DNA of 64,000 nucleotides from Burkholderiaceae bacterium (GCA_913776825.1 CAJYPV010000011.1:32035-96034), one strand, 5' to 3'. Shown: positions 1-9,567, numbered from the stretch's first letter. Translations and numbers: made by a program. The notes: generated from the sequence alone by a model not told the origin.

Positions 1-548
1 ATCAGCATGTTCTGCACCGGCTCCGCCAGATGCAGCAGGCGCAGCAGGTTGCTCGCGGCACTGCGCGACCGACCCACGGCTTGAGCGGCCTGGTCGTGCG
101 TCAGACCGAATTCATCGACCAGCCGCTTCAGGCCCTGCGCTTCTTCCAGCGCATTGAGGTCTTCGCGCTGGATGTTTTCGATCAGCGCCATCGCGGCCGC
201 GGACTCATCCGGGACCGGCTTCACCAGCACCGGCACTTCCGCCAGACCGGCCAGACGCGCCGCCCGGAAGCGCCGTTCACCCGCGATGATTTCGTAGCGC
301 ACCGCACCCTGCGGCGCGATCGGACGCACCAGGATCGGCTGCATGATGCCCTGCGCCTTGATGCTCTCCGCCAGCTCGTACAGCGAGCCCTCATCCATGC
401 GGGTGCGTGGCTGGTACTTGCCGGCCTGCATCTGCGCCAACGGCAGCACGCCGGGTTCGCCTTCGCGCGCCGCGGGGGCGTCACTGACTTTGGGGCCGAG
501 CAGGGCCTCCAGGCCCATGCCCAGGCCCTTGGGTTTCTTTGTCACCAT
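1..548 (-). CDS. parB: Chromosome partitioning protein ParB (N-terminal part, runs off window)
   Basis: The 182 visible residues begin [18 protein letters not shown], the usual N-terminus of chromosomal ParB/Spo0J. They continue with the ParB/Srx CTPase core, including the [12 protein letters not shown] segment (binds CTP and drives clamp closure in this family) and the ENIQREDLN motif, then the start of the helix-turn-helix that reads parS. The gene reads leftward and its C-terminal dimerisation domain lies outside the window. ParB loads at parS sites and works with the ParA ATPase to segregate the replication origin. Its ATG overlaps the stop of the upstream hydrolase gene (ATGGTGA), so the two are probably co-translated. 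An unusual feature is that parA is not adjacent: about 2.9 kb with an opposite-strand argC block separates them. The start could also be the GTG one codon later. Confidence 0.95.
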   Translation of the reverse strand, partial: MVTKKPKGLGMGLEALLGPKVSDAPAAREGEPGVLPLAQMQAGKYQPRTRMDEGSLYELAESIKAQGIMQPILVRPIAPQGAVRYEIIAGERRFRAARLAGLAEVPVLVKPVPDESAAAMALIENIQREDLNALEEAQGLKRLVDEFGLTHDQAAQAVGRSRSAASNLLRLLHLAEPVQNML

Positions 549-1168
549 GGGGCGGGATTGTCGGTGATCCTGCGCAGCAGGGCGCGGCCTTCGGGCCAGT
601 CGCCCAATCCGGACGCCGCATTGAGGTGACCCTTCGCCCCCGCGACCACCAGCGTCGCGCCCCAGTCGCTGGCCATGCCGGCGCTGCGTTCGGGGCTGCA
701 GAAGGGATCGTCGGTGGAGCTGACCAGCACGCTCGGGAAGGGCAGACGCTGCCGGCGGATCGGCCGCCAGTTGTGCAATTGCGGGGGCATGTCCTCGCGC
801 TCGGTGTCGGGCGCGGCCACCAGCAGTGCGCCCGCGACCCGCGCGGTATGCGCCGAGTGAGCCGCCCATGCGGCCACCAGCTGACATCCCAGGCTGTGCG
901 CGACAAGCAGGGCGGGGCGCTCGATCAGGCCTGGCGTTTGCTGCAGCACCTCGTCGAGGCGGGCCATCCAGTCGCCCCGTCGCGGCCATTCCCAGTCGGC
1001 CTGGTCGACCCGCTGATCCCCATGGCGCCGTTCCCAATGGCTTTGCCAATGGTCGGCATCGGAGTTCATCCAGCCCGGCAGCAGGAAGACGGTCCGATCA
1101 CCGATCGAATCGGGCGCCAGCCCATCCGTCGGGCTCGGTGCATCGGAGGGCGTGACGGTGTCGGACAT
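542..1168 (-). CDS. RBBP9/YdeN-type alpha/beta serine hydrolase
   Basis: A 208-residue protein with the compact RBBP9-like hydrolase layout: an early LLPGWMNS segment, the nucleophile elbow AHSLGC, an acidic residue in SSTDDPFCS and the catalytic histidine in KGHLN. Proteins of this family are small cytoplasmic serine hydrolases of poorly defined substrate. It lies directly upstream of parB and overlaps its start by 7 nt, so it is probably transcribed with parB. Its own promoter must lie in the 60-bp divergent gap shared with argC. The first 25 residues are rich in Pro/Asp and may be non-conserved or reflect a start placed slightly too early. Confidence 0.85.
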   Translation of the reverse strand: MSDTVTPSDAPSPTDGLAPDSIGDRTVFLLPGWMNSDADHWQSHWERRHGDQRVDQADWEWPRRGDWMARLDEVLQQTPGLIERPALLVAHSLGCQLVAAWAAHSAHTARVAGALLVAAPDTEREDMPPQLHNWRPIRRQRLPFPSVLVSSTDDPFCSPERSAGMASDWGATLVVAGAKGHLNAASGLGDWPEGRALLRRITDNPAPW

Positions 1169-1228
1169 CTATTGGCCTTATGCTTCGCGCTTCGTTTGAC
1201 AGCAGCGGATTTTGCAGGAGCGGCGGTG

Positions 1229-2173
1229 ATGAAGTACGCGGTGTACGTGGACGGGCAGGAGGGCACGACTGGCCTGCGCATCAATGACTATCTGGCGCAG
1301 CGCACCGACATTGAGGTGTTGCGCATCGACGCCGACAAGCGCAAGGACGCCGCTGAGCGCGCGCGCCTGCTGAATGCGGCGGATGTGGCCTTCCTGTGCC
1401 TGCCGGACGCCGCCTCCCGCGAGGCCGCGGCGATGATCACCAATCCGAACACCTGCCTGATCGATGCCAGCACCGCCCACCGCACGGTGTCGGGCTGGGT
1501 CTTCGGCCTGCCCGAGCTGGCCAAGGGTCAGCGCGAGGCGATTCGCGGCTCCAAGCGCATCGCCAATCCGGGCTGCCATGCCAGCGCCTTCATCCTGGCG
1601 GTGCGGCCGCTGGTGGATGCCGGACTGCTGGCGCCGGAGGCGCTGATCAGCGCCACGTCGATCACCGGCTATTCCGGTGGCGGCAAATCGATGATTGCGG
1701 AGTACGAGGCCGGCGGCAACGCGAAGCTGAAGTCGCCGCGACCGTATGCGCTGGGCCTGGCCCACAAGCACCTGCCCGAGATGATGGCCCACACCGGTCT
1801 GCGTCATGCGCCGGTGTTCATGCCGATCGTGGCCGACTTCTACAAGGGTCTGGCGGTGACCGTGCCGCTGCACCTCAGCCAGCTGCGCGCCGGCACCACG
1901 CCCGAGCAGGTGAGGGAGGCGCTGGCCGCGCATTACGAGGGTGAGCGCTTCATCCGCGTTCAGCCGCTGCGCGATCCGGAGACGCTCGCCACCGGCTTCT
2001 TCGATGTGCAGGCCTGCAACGACACCAACAACGTCGACTTGTTCGTCTTCGGCAGCGACCAGCAGATCCTGGTGATGGCCCGCCTGGACAACCTCGGCAA
2101 GGGCGCCAGCGGCGCGGCAGTGCAAAGCATGAATGTGCACCTGGGCGTCGACGAAACGCTCGGCCTGGTCTGA
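1229..2173 (+). CDS. argC: N-acetyl-gamma-glutamyl-phosphate reductase (short, type 2 ArgC)
   Basis: A 314-residue NADPH-dependent reductase of arginine biosynthesis that converts N-acetylglutamyl phosphate to the semialdehyde. The N-terminal [11 protein letters not shown] nucleotide-binding start and the catalytic Cys of ANPGCHAS (near residue 116) are clear. The length matches the shorter ArgC class, not the roughly 350-residue one. An open frame extends far upstream, but the ATG at 1229 is preceded by GGAG at a good distance and gives the family N-terminus. The gene sits on the plus strand inside an otherwise minus-strand parA-parB block. It is followed after 30 bp by a GNAT gene, and together they look like one inserted unit. 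Confidence 0.95.
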   Translation: MKYAVYVDGQEGTTGLRINDYLAQRTDIEVLRIDADKRKDAAERARLLNAADVAFLCLPDAASREAAAMITNPNTCLIDASTAHRTVSGWVFGLPELAKGQREAIRGSKRIANPGCHASAFILAVRPLVDAGLLAPEALISATSITGYSGGGKSMIAEYEAGGNAKLKSPRPYALGLAHKHLPEMMAHTGLRHAPVFMPIVADFYKGLAVTVPLHLSQLRAGTTPEQVREALAAHYEGERFIRVQPLRDPETLATGFFDVQACNDTNNVDLFVFGSDQQILVMARLDNLGKGASGAAVQSMNVHLGVDETLGLV

Positions 2174-2203
2174 TCACGACCAGCGGCTGGCGAGGTCCTG
2201 CGG

Positions 2204-2638
2204 ATGACGACTTCGCTTGAATGGCGTCGGGATGACGCCGTCCCGGTTGCGGATCGCCACCTGATCCGCGACCGGGTGATCACCCACGGTCGACAGCAGA
2301 CCCAAGGCAGCGACGCCGCGGACATCGCGGTCGCGCTGTACGAGCAGGGCGAGTTGATCGCCGGCGCGGTCGGCCGAACCGAGTTTCAGCGGCTCTACAT
2401 CAGCTATCTCTGGGTGAGCGACGAGCGCCGCGGCCAAGGTCTGGGCGGCGATTGCCTGCGCCAGATTGAAGCCTTGGCCCTGCGTCGCGGCTGCGTGGAT
2501 GCGCTGGTGGAAACCTTGCTGGATGAGGTGGCCGCGCTCTATGAGCACCTCGGCTACGCCTGCATCAGCCATGTGCACGACTTCGTGCCGGGCTTCACCC
2601 GTCACACCCTGCTGAAGGTCTGGCAGCCCCGCGACTGA
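2204..2638 (+). CDS. GNAT-family N-acetyltransferase
   Basis: A 144-residue single-domain GCN5-related acetyltransferase. The acetyl-CoA pyrophosphate-binding motif RGQGLGG lies near residue 77. It follows the beta-4 strand LYISYLWV, and a C-terminal YEHLGY segment matches motif B. A GAGG Shine-Dalgarno sits about 8 nt upstream of the ATG. The gene lies 30 bp downstream of argC in the same direction and is probably co-transcribed with it, although no functional link to arginine synthesis is visible. It ends only 8 bp from the end of a second, unrelated GNAT gene on the other strand. The substrate is unknown. Confidence 0.85.
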   Translation: MTTSLEWRRDDAVPVADRHLIRDRVITHGRQQTQGSDAADIAVALYEQGELIAGAVGRTEFQRLYISYLWVSDERRGQGLGGDCLRQIEALALRRGCVDALVETLLDEVAALYEHLGYACISHVHDFVPGFTRHTLLKVWQPRD

Positions 2639-2646
2639 GCCGCGAA

Positions 2647-3486
2647 TCAGGCCCAAGCGCGCGGATCGCGGCTGCGGTAGTGGTAGCGATAGGCGGTGTG
2701 GAAGCCCAGCCGACCGTACAGGCGCTGCGCCGTGACATTGCCGGCGCCCACCTGCAGATACGCGCAAGTGGCGCCTTGCCGACCCGCTTCAGCCAGCAGC
2801 GCGCTGCACAGCTGGTGCCCATGGCCGCGCCCGCGCTGAGCCTCGGGCGTGAAGATGTCGAACAGGCCCACCATCGGGCCACCGGGGCTGAATTCGGGCG
2901 TCGCGGACGGTGCGCCGCTCAGCGCCGGCGCCGGATCCAAGGCGATCTGTCCGCAGGCGAGCAGTTCGCCGGCCGCTTCCAGTTTGAATGCCTGGTGCGG
3001 CACAGGCGCTCGGCGCAGACGTTCCGCATGGCCGTCGATTTCTTCAGCACTGGAGCCCCGCAACTCGCCGATCAAGCGGGCGTAGTCGTCCGGCGAGAGG
3101 CGCTGCAAGCCGCCGGGATCCGTCACGGCGCCCAGCGCCGGCAACACCATCACCAGCGCGGGCTCGAAGGCGGTCCAGCCCATGGCGGCGAGGCGCTCGT
3201 CCAGATCGGTCGGTCGGCTGTAGGGCGTGATCCGAAGGATCAGCGGCAGATCCGCACGGTCGAACGGGATCTGGCAGCGGGCCAGCACGTCCTCCAGCGG
3301 CAGGCGGCCTTCGGCCAATGCATTGACGCAGCGGGAGCGCTTGGCCTGGCCCGGCGACAGCCGCAGCAGCCAGCCCTCGATCTGGGCCTCGTGGGGCGCG
3401 GCAGCGGCGTTCAGACCGGCTTGTTCGGCGCGCCGGCCCAGCGCGTCCAACAGCGCGGCGGGGAGGGGAGCAGGGGCTTCTGACAT
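2647..3486 (-). CDS. GNAT-family N-acetyltransferase (two-domain size)
   Basis: About 279 residues, with a recognisable GNAT domain in the C-terminal half: the strand GPMVGLFDIFT, the acetyl-CoA loop RGRGHGHQL and the typical motif B segment NVTAQRLYGRLGF. The N-terminal half (WLLRLSPGQAKRSRCVNALAEG) resembles the degenerate first repeat found in tandem GNAT proteins. It lies immediately after parA on the same strand and could be co-transcribed with it. The open frame starts at a TTG overlapping the parA stop. The ATG at 3486 is preferred, although its Shine-Dalgarno is weak. The substrate cannot be predicted. Confidence 0.85.
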   Translation of the reverse strand: MSEAPAPLPAALLDALGRRAEQAGLNAAAAPHEAQIEGWLLRLSPGQAKRSRCVNALAEGRLPLEDVLARCQIPFDRADLPLILRITPYSRPTDLDERLAAMGWTAFEPALVMVLPALGAVTDPGGLQRLSPDDYARLIGELRGSSAEEIDGHAERLRRAPVPHQAFKLEAAGELLACGQIALDPAPALSGAPSATPEFSPGGPMVGLFDIFTPEAQRGRGHGHQLCSALLAEAGRQGATCAYLQVGAGNVTAQRLYGRLGFHTAYRYHYRSRDPRAWA

Positions 3487-3509
3487 GCGGCCGGTGCGGG
3501 GCGATCCGC

Positions 3510-4283
3510 TCAACGCATCGCGCTGACGCGCTTGACCATTTCCTTGGCGAAGTCGATGAAGGCCTGCGCGCCCTTGGACGCGCCGTCGAAGACCACACCC
3601 GGCATGCCGTAGCTCGGCGCCTCGGCCAGACGCACGTTGCGTGGGATGACGCTGTCGAACACCTTCTCGCCGAAGTGCGCCTTCAGCTGCTCGCTCACCT
3701 GCTGCTGCAGGGTGATGCGGGGGTCAAACATCACCCGCAGCAGGCCGATGATCTGCAGGTCGGGATTCAGATTGGCGTGAATCTGCTTGATGGTGTTGAC
3801 CAGGTCGGTCAGGCCTTCCAGCGCGAAGTATTCGCACTGCATCGGCACCACCACGCCATGCGCCGAGCACAGGCCATTGAGCGTCAGCATCGAGAGGGAC
3901 GGCGGGCAATCGATCAGGACGAAGTCATAATCGTCGTTGGCCGCCGCCAGGGCGGTTTTCAGGCGCTGTTCCCGGCGCTCCAGTTCCACCAGCTCGACTT
4001 CCGCACCCGCCAGCTCCCGATTCGCGCCCAGCACGTCATAACCGGCGGCTTCGCTGCGTTGGCGGGCTTCAGCAATGGTGGCGGACTCCAGCAGCACGTC
4101 ATAGACGGTCAGCGCGAGGGCGCGCTTGTCGATGCCCGAGCCCATCGTCGCGTTGCCCTGCGGATCGAGGTCGACCACCAGCACGCGCTGTCCCACCTTC
4201 GCCAAACCGGCAGCCAGGTTCACGGTCGTGGTCGTCTTGCCGACGCCACCCTTTTGGTTTGCAACGCAGAAGATCTTGGCCAT
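3510..4283 (-). CDS. parA: Chromosome partitioning ATPase ParA (Soj)
   Basis: A 257-residue deviant Walker ATPase that positions the origin together with ParB. The signature KGGVGKTT motif spans residues 11-18 with the deviant lysine. [11 protein letters not shown] follows (Walker A'), and [13 protein letters not shown] is the Walker B region. The length and the short N-terminus (no DNA-binding extension) are those of chromosomal, not plasmid, ParA. It lies downstream of rsmG on the same strand with a 190-bp gap, and upstream of a GNAT gene. The order mnmG-rsmG-parA is the conserved origin-proximal arrangement, but parB is displaced by the argC insertion. Confidence 0.97.
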   Translation of the reverse strand: MAKIFCVANQKGGVGKTTTTVNLAAGLAKVGQRVLVVDLDPQGNATMGSGIDKRALALTVYDVLLESATIAEARQRSEAAGYDVLGANRELAGAEVELVELERREQRLKTALAAANDDYDFVLIDCPPSLSMLTLNGLCSAHGVVVPMQCEYFALEGLTDLVNTIKQIHANLNPDLQIIGLLRVMFDPRITLQQQVSEQLKAHFGEKVFDSVIPRNVRLAEAPSYGMPGVVFDGASKGAQAFIDFAKEMVKRVSAMR

Positions 4284-4474
4284 GGAGTTTTCGAGAGGCA
4301 GGAATTCAGCGGGATTCAGGCTGGACCGCGGGACGACGTTCGCCGGGCGTTCGAGGCGCCCGTCACAGGCGCCGTGCGGCGAGATCGCGACAGCAGGTCA
4401 ACAGCGGGGCAGGGGCGAGAGCTTAACCGCTCCACCCGGCCGCAGTCATGATTGGGAAAGCCGCTCGGGCGCCC

Positions 4475-5146
4475 TCAGACCGCAGGTGTCGTATCCGGGC
4501 GAATCCACAGCAGGCAGCGCTGGGCATCGAGACCCGGCACCTGCAGTTGTTCCACGTGAAACACCGACAGATCCGGCATGCGCCGAGCCAGTTCGTCGAG
4601 CTCTTCCGCCGGATGCTGCCCCTTCATCGCCGCCCAGACCGCACCGGGCTTGAGGTGCATCCGCGTCCATTCGGTGAAGTCGGCCAGCGAGGCAAAGGCT
4701 CGGGAGGTGATCACATCGAACGGAGCTGCCTTCAGCTTCTCCACCCGTGAATGCTCACCATGCAAGTTGGGCAGGCCCAACTCTGCAGCGACCTGAGCGA
4801 TGAAGAAGGCCTTCTTGCCGACCGCGTCGACGCAGGTCACATCGATGCTGGGATCGCAGATCGCGATCACCACGCCAGGCAGACCACCGCCGCTGCCCAC
4901 GTCCATCAGCCGCAGGGGCTGACCGGCGGCGTGACGCCGAAGCGGCGGAATCAGGCTGAGGCTGTCGACCAGATGCTGGGTCAGCATCGCCGCTGGCTCC
5001 CGCACGGCGGTCAGGTTGTAAACCTTGTTCCACTTCGACAGCAACGCCAGATAGGCCATCAGGCGATCCAGTTGTGCATCGTCGAGCTGAAGCGCCAAAG
5101 TGTCGGCGGCGGCGGCCAGGGAAGCGCGGAGGGCGAGGTCGGTCAT
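4475..5146 (-). CDS. rsmG: 16S rRNA 7-methylguanosine(527) methyltransferase
   Basis: An S-adenosylmethionine-dependent methyltransferase that modifies G527 of 16S rRNA. The binding loop LMDVGSGGGLPG and the downstream VDAVGKKAFF segment are characteristic, as are the N-terminal KWNKVYNLT helix and the ITSRAF motif. The ATG at 5146 gives 223 residues, close to the family norm. A longer frame starts at 5215 and would overlap mnmG by 20 nt, but it adds a proline-rich tail that looks non-family. The gene follows mnmG as in most proteobacteria. A parS-like site lies inside the 3' part of the coding sequence. Confidence 0.95.
   Translation of the reverse strand: MTDLALRASLAAAADTLALQLDDAQLDRLMAYLALLSKWNKVYNLTAVREPAAMLTQHLVDSLSLIPPLRRHAAGQPLRLMDVGSGGGLPGVVIAICDPSIDVTCVDAVGKKAFFIAQVAAELGLPNLHGEHSRVEKLKAAPFDVITSRAFASLADFTEWTRMHLKPGAVWAAMKGQHPAEELDELARRMPDLSVFHVEQLQVPGLDAQRCLLWIRPDTTPAV
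4548..4563. promoter_or_regulatory. parS-like site inside rsmG (one mismatch)
   Basis: The 16 bp TGTTCCACGTGAAACA differ by a single base from the conserved bacterial parS palindrome TGTTTCACGTGAAACA. They encode residues within VFHVEQL of RsmG. The position about 1.2 kb from a perfect copy, next to parA, makes it a credible secondary ParB loading site. Confidence 0.8.
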
Positions 5147-5195
5147 CAAGTGCGGGTCAGGAAATTGCGGCGGAACTGGAGGAGGGCCGAGGTCA

Positions 5196-7169
5196 TCAGG
5201 CCGGCTGGGCGACATCGCTTTCGGCGCCGGAGGCGTCCGTGAAGCCTTTGAAGCGACCCTTGCGCAGATGGATCAGCAACAGCGAGATCGCGGCGGGGGT
5301 GATGCCCGAGATCCGCGACGCCTGGCCCAAGGTCTCGGGCCGATGCTTGTTCAGTTTCTGGCGCGCTTCAAACGACAGGGCGGTGACCAGGCCGTAATCG
5401 AGGTCCTCGGGCAGACGCAGGTGCTCGTAATGCGAGGCGCGGGCCACGTCCTCCTGCTGCTTGCTGATGTAGCCGGCGTATTTGACGCTGATCTCCAGCT
5501 GCTCGACGACAGCATCGGCCATGGTGTCACCCAGCGCTTCGACCAGCTTGGCGCGCGACACCGAGGATTCGGGACGCGCAATCGTCGCCACTTCCGCCAC
5601 GGTGTCGTAGGTGACACCCGGACGACGAAGCAGATCGATCAAGTTGTACTCGCGCTCCAGGGCCTTGCCGACCAGGCGTTCCGCGTCCGCCGCGGGCAGG
5701 ATGTGCGGGTGAACCCATGTCGACTTCAGCTTCTCTGTTTCACGTGAAACAGCATCGCGCTTCTTGTTGAAGGCATCCCAGCGGGCGTCGTCCACCAAGC
5801 CCAGTTGCCGGCCGATTTCGGTGAGGCGCATGTCCGCGTTGTCCTCGCGCAGCTGCAGGCGGAACTCGGCGCGGCTGGTGAACATGCGGTAAGGCTCGGT
5901 GACGCCCTTGGTGATGAGGTCATCCACCAGCACGCCCAGATAGGCCTGATCGCGGCTCGGGAGCCAGGCGTCCTTGCCCTGCACCTGCAGCGCTGCATTC
6001 AAACCGGCGAACAGGCCCTGCGCCGCCGCTTCCTCGTAGCCGGTGGTGCCGTTGATCTGGCCAGCGAAAAACAGGCCGCCGATGGCCCGGGTCTCAAAGC
6101 TCGACTTCAATTCGCGCGAGTCAAAGTAGTCGTACTCGATGGCATAGCCGGGCCGCAGGATGTGGGCGTTCTCCAGGCCAGGAATCGACCGCACCGCTGC
6201 GAGTTGCACGTCGAAGGGCAGGGAGGTGGAGATGCCGTTCGGATAGAACTCGTGGGTGGTCAGGCCTTCCGGCTCCAGGAAGATCTGGTGGGAGTCCTTG
6301 TCAGCGAAGCGATTGACCTTGTCTTCGATCGACGGGCAATAGCGCGGACCGACGCCCTCGATCACGCCGGTGAACATTGGGCTGCGTTCGAAGCCGGAGC
6401 GGATGATGTCGTGGGTGCCGGCATGGGTGTGGGTGATCCAGCACGGCAGTTGCTTCGGATGCTGGGCGGCATGGCCCATGAAGCTGAACACCGGCACCGG
6501 ATCCAGATCGCCCGGTTGCTCGGTGCATTTCGAGAAATCGATGGTCCGCCCATCCAGCCGGGGCGGCGTGCCTGTCTTCAGCCGACCTTGCGGCAGTCGC
6601 AGTTCCTTCAGCCGCGCCGACAGCGAGACCGCCGGCGGATCACCGGCGCGTCCAGCGGCGTAGTTCTGCAACCCGATGTGGATGCGCCCATCGAGGAAGG
6701 TGCCCGCGGTCAGCACGACCGCACGGGCACGGAAGCGCAGGCCCGACTGGGTCACCGCGCCGACCACACGATCGCCTTCGACCATCAGGTCATCGACCGC
6801 CTGCTGGAACAGCATCAGGTTCGGCTGGTTCTCCAGCCGGTGGCGAATGGCGGCTTTGTAGAGCACGCGGTCCGCTTGCGCGCGTGTGGCGCGAACGGCC
6901 GGCCCTTTGGATCCGTTCAGGATGCGGAACTGGATGCCGCCCTCGTCGGTCGCAGCGGCCATCGCGCCGCCCAGCGCGTCGACCTCTTTGACCAGGTGTC
7001 CCTTGCCGATGCCGCCGATCGACGGATTGCAGCTCATCTGGCCCAGGGTTTCGATGTTGTGGGTCAGCAGCAAGGTGCTGGCGCCCATGCGGGCAGCCGC
7101 CAGGGCGGCCTCGGTGCCGGCATGGCCGCCGCCGACGACGATCACATCGAACTCTTTGGGATAAAGCAT
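5196..7169 (-). CDS. mnmG: tRNA uridine-5-carboxymethylaminomethyl modification enzyme MnmG (GidA)
   Basis: A 657-residue FAD-dependent enzyme that, with MnmE, modifies the wobble uridine of certain tRNAs. The N-terminal dinucleotide-binding motif VVGGGHAG is at residues 11-18. Family hallmarks follow: [26 protein letters not shown], the conserved GTPPRLDG segment, and [10 protein letters not shown] in the middle. It is slightly longer than the E. coli protein (about 629). The gene heads the mnmG-rsmG-parA block, a hallmark of the origin region. A perfect parS palindrome is embedded in its coding sequence. The ATG at 7169 needs no alternative. Confidence 0.98.
   Translation of the reverse strand: MLYPKEFDVIVVGGGHAGTEAALAAARMGASTLLLTHNIETLGQMSCNPSIGGIGKGHLVKEVDALGGAMAAATDEGGIQFRILNGSKGPAVRATRAQADRVLYKAAIRHRLENQPNLMLFQQAVDDLMVEGDRVVGAVTQSGLRFRARAVVLTAGTFLDGRIHIGLQNYAAGRAGDPPAVSLSARLKELRLPQGRLKTGTPPRLDGRTIDFSKCTEQPGDLDPVPVFSFMGHAAQHPKQLPCWITHTHAGTHDIIRSGFERSPMFTGVIEGVGPRYCPSIEDKVNRFADKDSHQIFLEPEGLTTHEFYPNGISTSLPFDVQLAAVRSIPGLENAHILRPGYAIEYDYFDSRELKSSFETRAIGGLFFAGQINGTTGYEEAAAQGLFAGLNAALQVQGKDAWLPSRDQAYLGVLVDDLITKGVTEPYRMFTSRAEFRLQLREDNADMRLTEIGRQLGLVDDARWDAFNKKRDAVSRETEKLKSTWVHPHILPAADAERLVGKALEREYNLIDLLRRPGVTYDTVAEVATIARPESSVSRAKLVEALGDTMADAVVEQLEISVKYAGYISKQQEDVARASHYEHLRLPEDLDYGLVTALSFEARQKLNKHRPETLGQASRISGITPAAISLLLIHLRKGRFKGFTDASGAESDVAQPA
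5736..5751. promoter_or_regulatory. parS: Perfect parS site inside mnmG
   Basis: The exact 16-bp palindrome TGTTTCACGTGAAACA, the universal bacterial ParB-binding site, lies inside mnmG where it encodes VSRET. Its location next to parA fits an origin-proximal centromere. Together with the rsmG copy it forms a two-site cluster. Confidence 0.95.
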
Positions 7170-7334
7170 GGCGCGCAGTCCAGCCTCGCGGCGAAGGGGG
7201 CCGAGGCCATGACAGGCGAGGGCGGGCCGGGCTGGAGATCAGATGAGGGACGGGCGCCAATTTTACGCGGGGCTGTGGATAAGTCACAGCGTCAGGGCCA
7301 TCGACGAGGCCGGAGCCGCGACAATTTCGCCATC

Positions 7335-7589
7335 ATGAAATGCCGTCCCCATTGCGCCGCGTGCTGCATCGCGCCGTCGATTTCCAGTCCGATTCCGGGC
7401 ATGCCGGACGGCAAGCCCGCCGGCGTGCGCTGCATCCAGCTCGACGACGATCTGCGCTGCAAGATCTTCGGCCATCCCGACCGACCGGAGGTCTGCGGAT
7501 CCCTGCCGCCCTCCGAAGACATGTGCGGCGAAAGCCGCGAGCAGGCGATGCGATGGTTGGGCTGGATGGAAGAGCAGACAGCACCGTGA
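7335..7589 (+). CDS. YkgJ-family cysteine cluster protein
   Basis: An 84-residue protein starting [11 protein letters not shown] and ending in an acidic helix. It has six further-spaced cysteines, including CxxxCxxCC at the N-terminus and later VCG and MCG cysteines. This is the pattern of the YkgJ/UPF0153 family of putative zinc- or iron-binding proteins, whose function is not settled. It is transcribed divergently from mnmG, with 165 bp between them. An open frame runs in from far upstream, but the ATG at 7335 gives the conserved family start. Its small size is normal for the family. Confidence 0.85.
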   Translation: MKCRPHCAACCIAPSISSPIPGMPDGKPAGVRCIQLDDDLRCKIFGHPDRPEVCGSLPPSEDMCGESREQAMRWLGWMEEQTAP

Positions 7590-7649
7590 CAGCTGCGCCG
7601 GCTAGAGTCGGCGCTCAAGGCCAGTCCGATGGCCGATACGGAGACAACG

Positions 7650-8717
7650 ATGCCCGATTCCCGCCTGCTGCCCGGCCCCGCGACCGCGCTGACCGAAGCC
7701 CCTGCGTCGCTCACGGCCGACGCGCCGCCTGACGACATGCGCCGCCGCTTCCTGCAAGCGGCCTCGGCCGGTGGCTTGTTGGCGGGGTTGCCTGGATGGG
7801 CCACCGCTCAGGGCACGACGAACTGGCCGACCCGATCGGTTCGATTGGTGGTGCCGTTCGCGCCCGGCGGCAGCAGCGAGATCGTGGCCCGCGCGACCGC
7901 GCTGGAACTGACCAAGACGCTGGGCCAGACGGTCTATGTCGAAAACAAACCGGGCGGCAGCGGGAACATCGCGATGTCGGAAGTGGCCCGCGCGGAAGAC
8001 CAGCACACGCTGGTGCTGGGCCACATCGGCACGCTGGCGGTGAATCCCTACATGTACGACAAGCTGCCGTACGACCCGATCAAGGACTTCAAACCCATCA
8101 CGCTGCTGGCCAAGGTGCCCAGCCTGTATGTGGTCCACCCCGATCTGCCAGTCCGCAATCTGAAGGAGTTCATCGCGCTGGTGAAGTCCAAGCCCGGCCG
8201 CCTGAGCTATGGCTCCGCAGGCAATGGCAGCGCCGGCCATCTGGCGATGGAATACCTGAAGATGGTGGCCGATCTCTTCATCCTGCATGTGCCCTATCGG
8301 GGCACCGGTCCGCAGTTGACCGACCTGTTGGCGGGGCGGCTGGAAGCGGCGTCGGTCGGCGCGCCGGCGATCATGCAGTTCATCAAGGCGGGCAAGCTGC
8401 GCTGCATCGCGACGGGATCGAAAGAACGTCTGCCGCAGCTGCCGGATGTCCCGACCGTCGCGGAGCAGGGCTTCCCCGGCTTCGAGATGACGCAGTGGTA
8501 CGGCCTGTGCGCCCCTGCCAATCTGGCGCCGGCCGCCGCGGAGAAGCTGGCCGCCGAGTCGGCCAAGGCGATCAAATCCGGCTCGTCGCGGGAGCGGCTG
8601 AGCCACGATGCGGCCGAGGCGGTGGGCAACACGCCCGCGCAATTCGCAGCCTTCATTGCGCAGGAACAGCAGCGCTGGAAGGCGGTCGTCCACCGCGCCA
8701 AGATCCGGCCGGATTGA
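7650..8717 (+). CDS. Bug/TctC-family tripartite tricarboxylate transporter substrate-binding protein
   Basis: About 355 residues with a twin-arginine-like leader (MRRRFLQAAS followed by a hydrophobic stretch to WATAQG), then the mature Bug fold. The fold is marked by the opening strand RLVVPFAPGGSSEIVAR, ENKPGGSGNIA, and the ligand-loop region YGSAGNGSAGHLAMEY. Such periplasmic proteins bind carboxylates for TctAB transporters or sensors and are greatly expanded in Burkholderiales. No tctA or tctB is nearby, so this is an orphan. The ATG at 7650 is preceded by GGAG at 6 nt. Starts at 7629 or at 7737 (directly before the leader) are alternatives. Confidence 0.9.
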   Translation: MPDSRLLPGPATALTEAPASLTADAPPDDMRRRFLQAASAGGLLAGLPGWATAQGTTNWPTRSVRLVVPFAPGGSSEIVARATALELTKTLGQTVYVENKPGGSGNIAMSEVARAEDQHTLVLGHIGTLAVNPYMYDKLPYDPIKDFKPITLLAKVPSLYVVHPDLPVRNLKEFIALVKSKPGRLSYGSAGNGSAGHLAMEYLKMVADLFILHVPYRGTGPQLTDLLAGRLEAASVGAPAIMQFIKAGKLRCIATGSKERLPQLPDVPTVAEQGFPGFEMTQWYGLCAPANLAPAAAEKLAAESAKAIKSGSSRERLSHDAAEAVGNTPAQFAAFIAQEQQRWKAVVHRAKIRPD

Positions 8718-8809
8718 GCCGTCGCCACCGCGCGGCGGTGGCTCGCTTCACGTAGGGGACGAGACGCGGCGCGAGGCCGCGTCCGCCAGCGGCGCTCGCC
8801 GGGCCAGCG

Positions 8810-9058
8810 TCAGATCGTGCTGACCTTGGCCAGCACCGCATCCGCCTCGCGCTGCGCGCGCACGGCTCGGCGGTGGTTCCACCAGGCCTTCAGCGACGGA
8901 TGGCCCCAGTACTTCTCGAAGAAGTGATGCATCACCGTGTTGACCAACGGCTCCACGAACGTGACCGCGCCGGCCACGGCCACATTGCCGGTCATCGCGA
9001 AGGTCACACCGAAGGAGGTGCCCAGGTGCATCACACCGAAGGTCGCGGTTTTCGCCAT
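8810..9058 (-). CDS. DUF2061 small membrane protein
   Basis: An 82-residue protein with two hydrophobic segments: residues 4-30 (a glycine/phenylalanine-rich helix, TFGVMHLGTSFGVTF then VAVAGAVTFVEP), followed by VNTVMHHFFEKYWG. This is the layout of DUF2061 inner-membrane proteins, sometimes fused to other domains and of unknown role. The C-terminus is basic and charged. Two ATGs lie six bases apart. The one at 9058 has an AGGAG at ideal spacing, whereas the earlier one at 9064 abuts it. The gene reads leftward, and nothing else is visible in its short operon. Confidence 0.8.
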   Translation of the reverse strand: MAKTATFGVMHLGTSFGVTFAMTGNVAVAGAVTFVEPLVNTVMHHFFEKYWGHPSLKAWWNHRRAVRAQREADAVLAKVSTI

Positions 9059-9239
9059 TGCCATCTCCTATCAACCAAAATCGTTAGATAGGTGGATGCT
9101 AATGATTCGCAACGACGCCGACCAATTGGACGCCTTGATGACGGCCATAGCCGGCGACCACGTGGAGCGATCGGCGCCATGTCAAGGGCGGGGAGTGGGG
9201 CGTCTCAGCGCATCTCGCGCGACGGCGATGGAGCTCGGC

Positions 9240-9309
9240 TTGCAGGCCCAACGCCTCCCGCTGCAGGGGACCGCGCATGCGCACGGTAGCCCTGCCGTTG
9301 GGCCTGCAA
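9240..9309. repeat. Perfect 14-bp inverted repeat with 42-bp loop
   Basis: TTGCAGGCCCAACG at 9240-9253 is exactly complementary to CGTTGGGCCTGCAA at 9296-9309. The loop contains a CATGCGCATG-like purine/pyrimidine core. It lies in non-coding DNA downstream of the peptide gene. Confidence 0.75.
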
Positions 9310-9518
9310 ACCAAGCAACTCTGCCGGTCGGGCCCGACCTGGTGCCGCTTGAGCGGCGCGGGGTGAGGCGAGATCCGACGGACTCGGTCTGAACTCTGCC
9401 GCGGCAAGGGCCGGTCCGGCAGAGCTCCGGGTCAGTCGTCGATGCAAGCCGGAGGATGTGGGTGGCACGCAGCCACCACCGAGGACTCGCCGGTCAGACT
9501 GACCAGGTGAAGAGGGTG

Positions 9519-9567
9519 GCCGAACGGCCGGGCGGGAGATGCAGCATCTCCTGGCGGCCCGTTCGGC
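9519..9567. repeat. Long GC-rich hairpin (about 24-bp arms)
   Basis: The arm starting GCCGAACGG at 9519 pairs with the arm ending CCGTTCGGC at 9567, with one bulge and two mismatches. The centre is GGAGATGCAGCATCTCC, a nearly loopless palindrome. No T-tract follows on either strand, so it does not look like a standard intrinsic terminator. A cruciform, a protein-binding dyad or an RNA hairpin are possible. Confidence 0.75.

Noticed and set aside
539..1228. N-terminal extension of ArgC in the long open frame
   Set aside because: It overlaps the RBBP9-like gene antisense. The family start and Shine-Dalgarno support the ATG at 1229.
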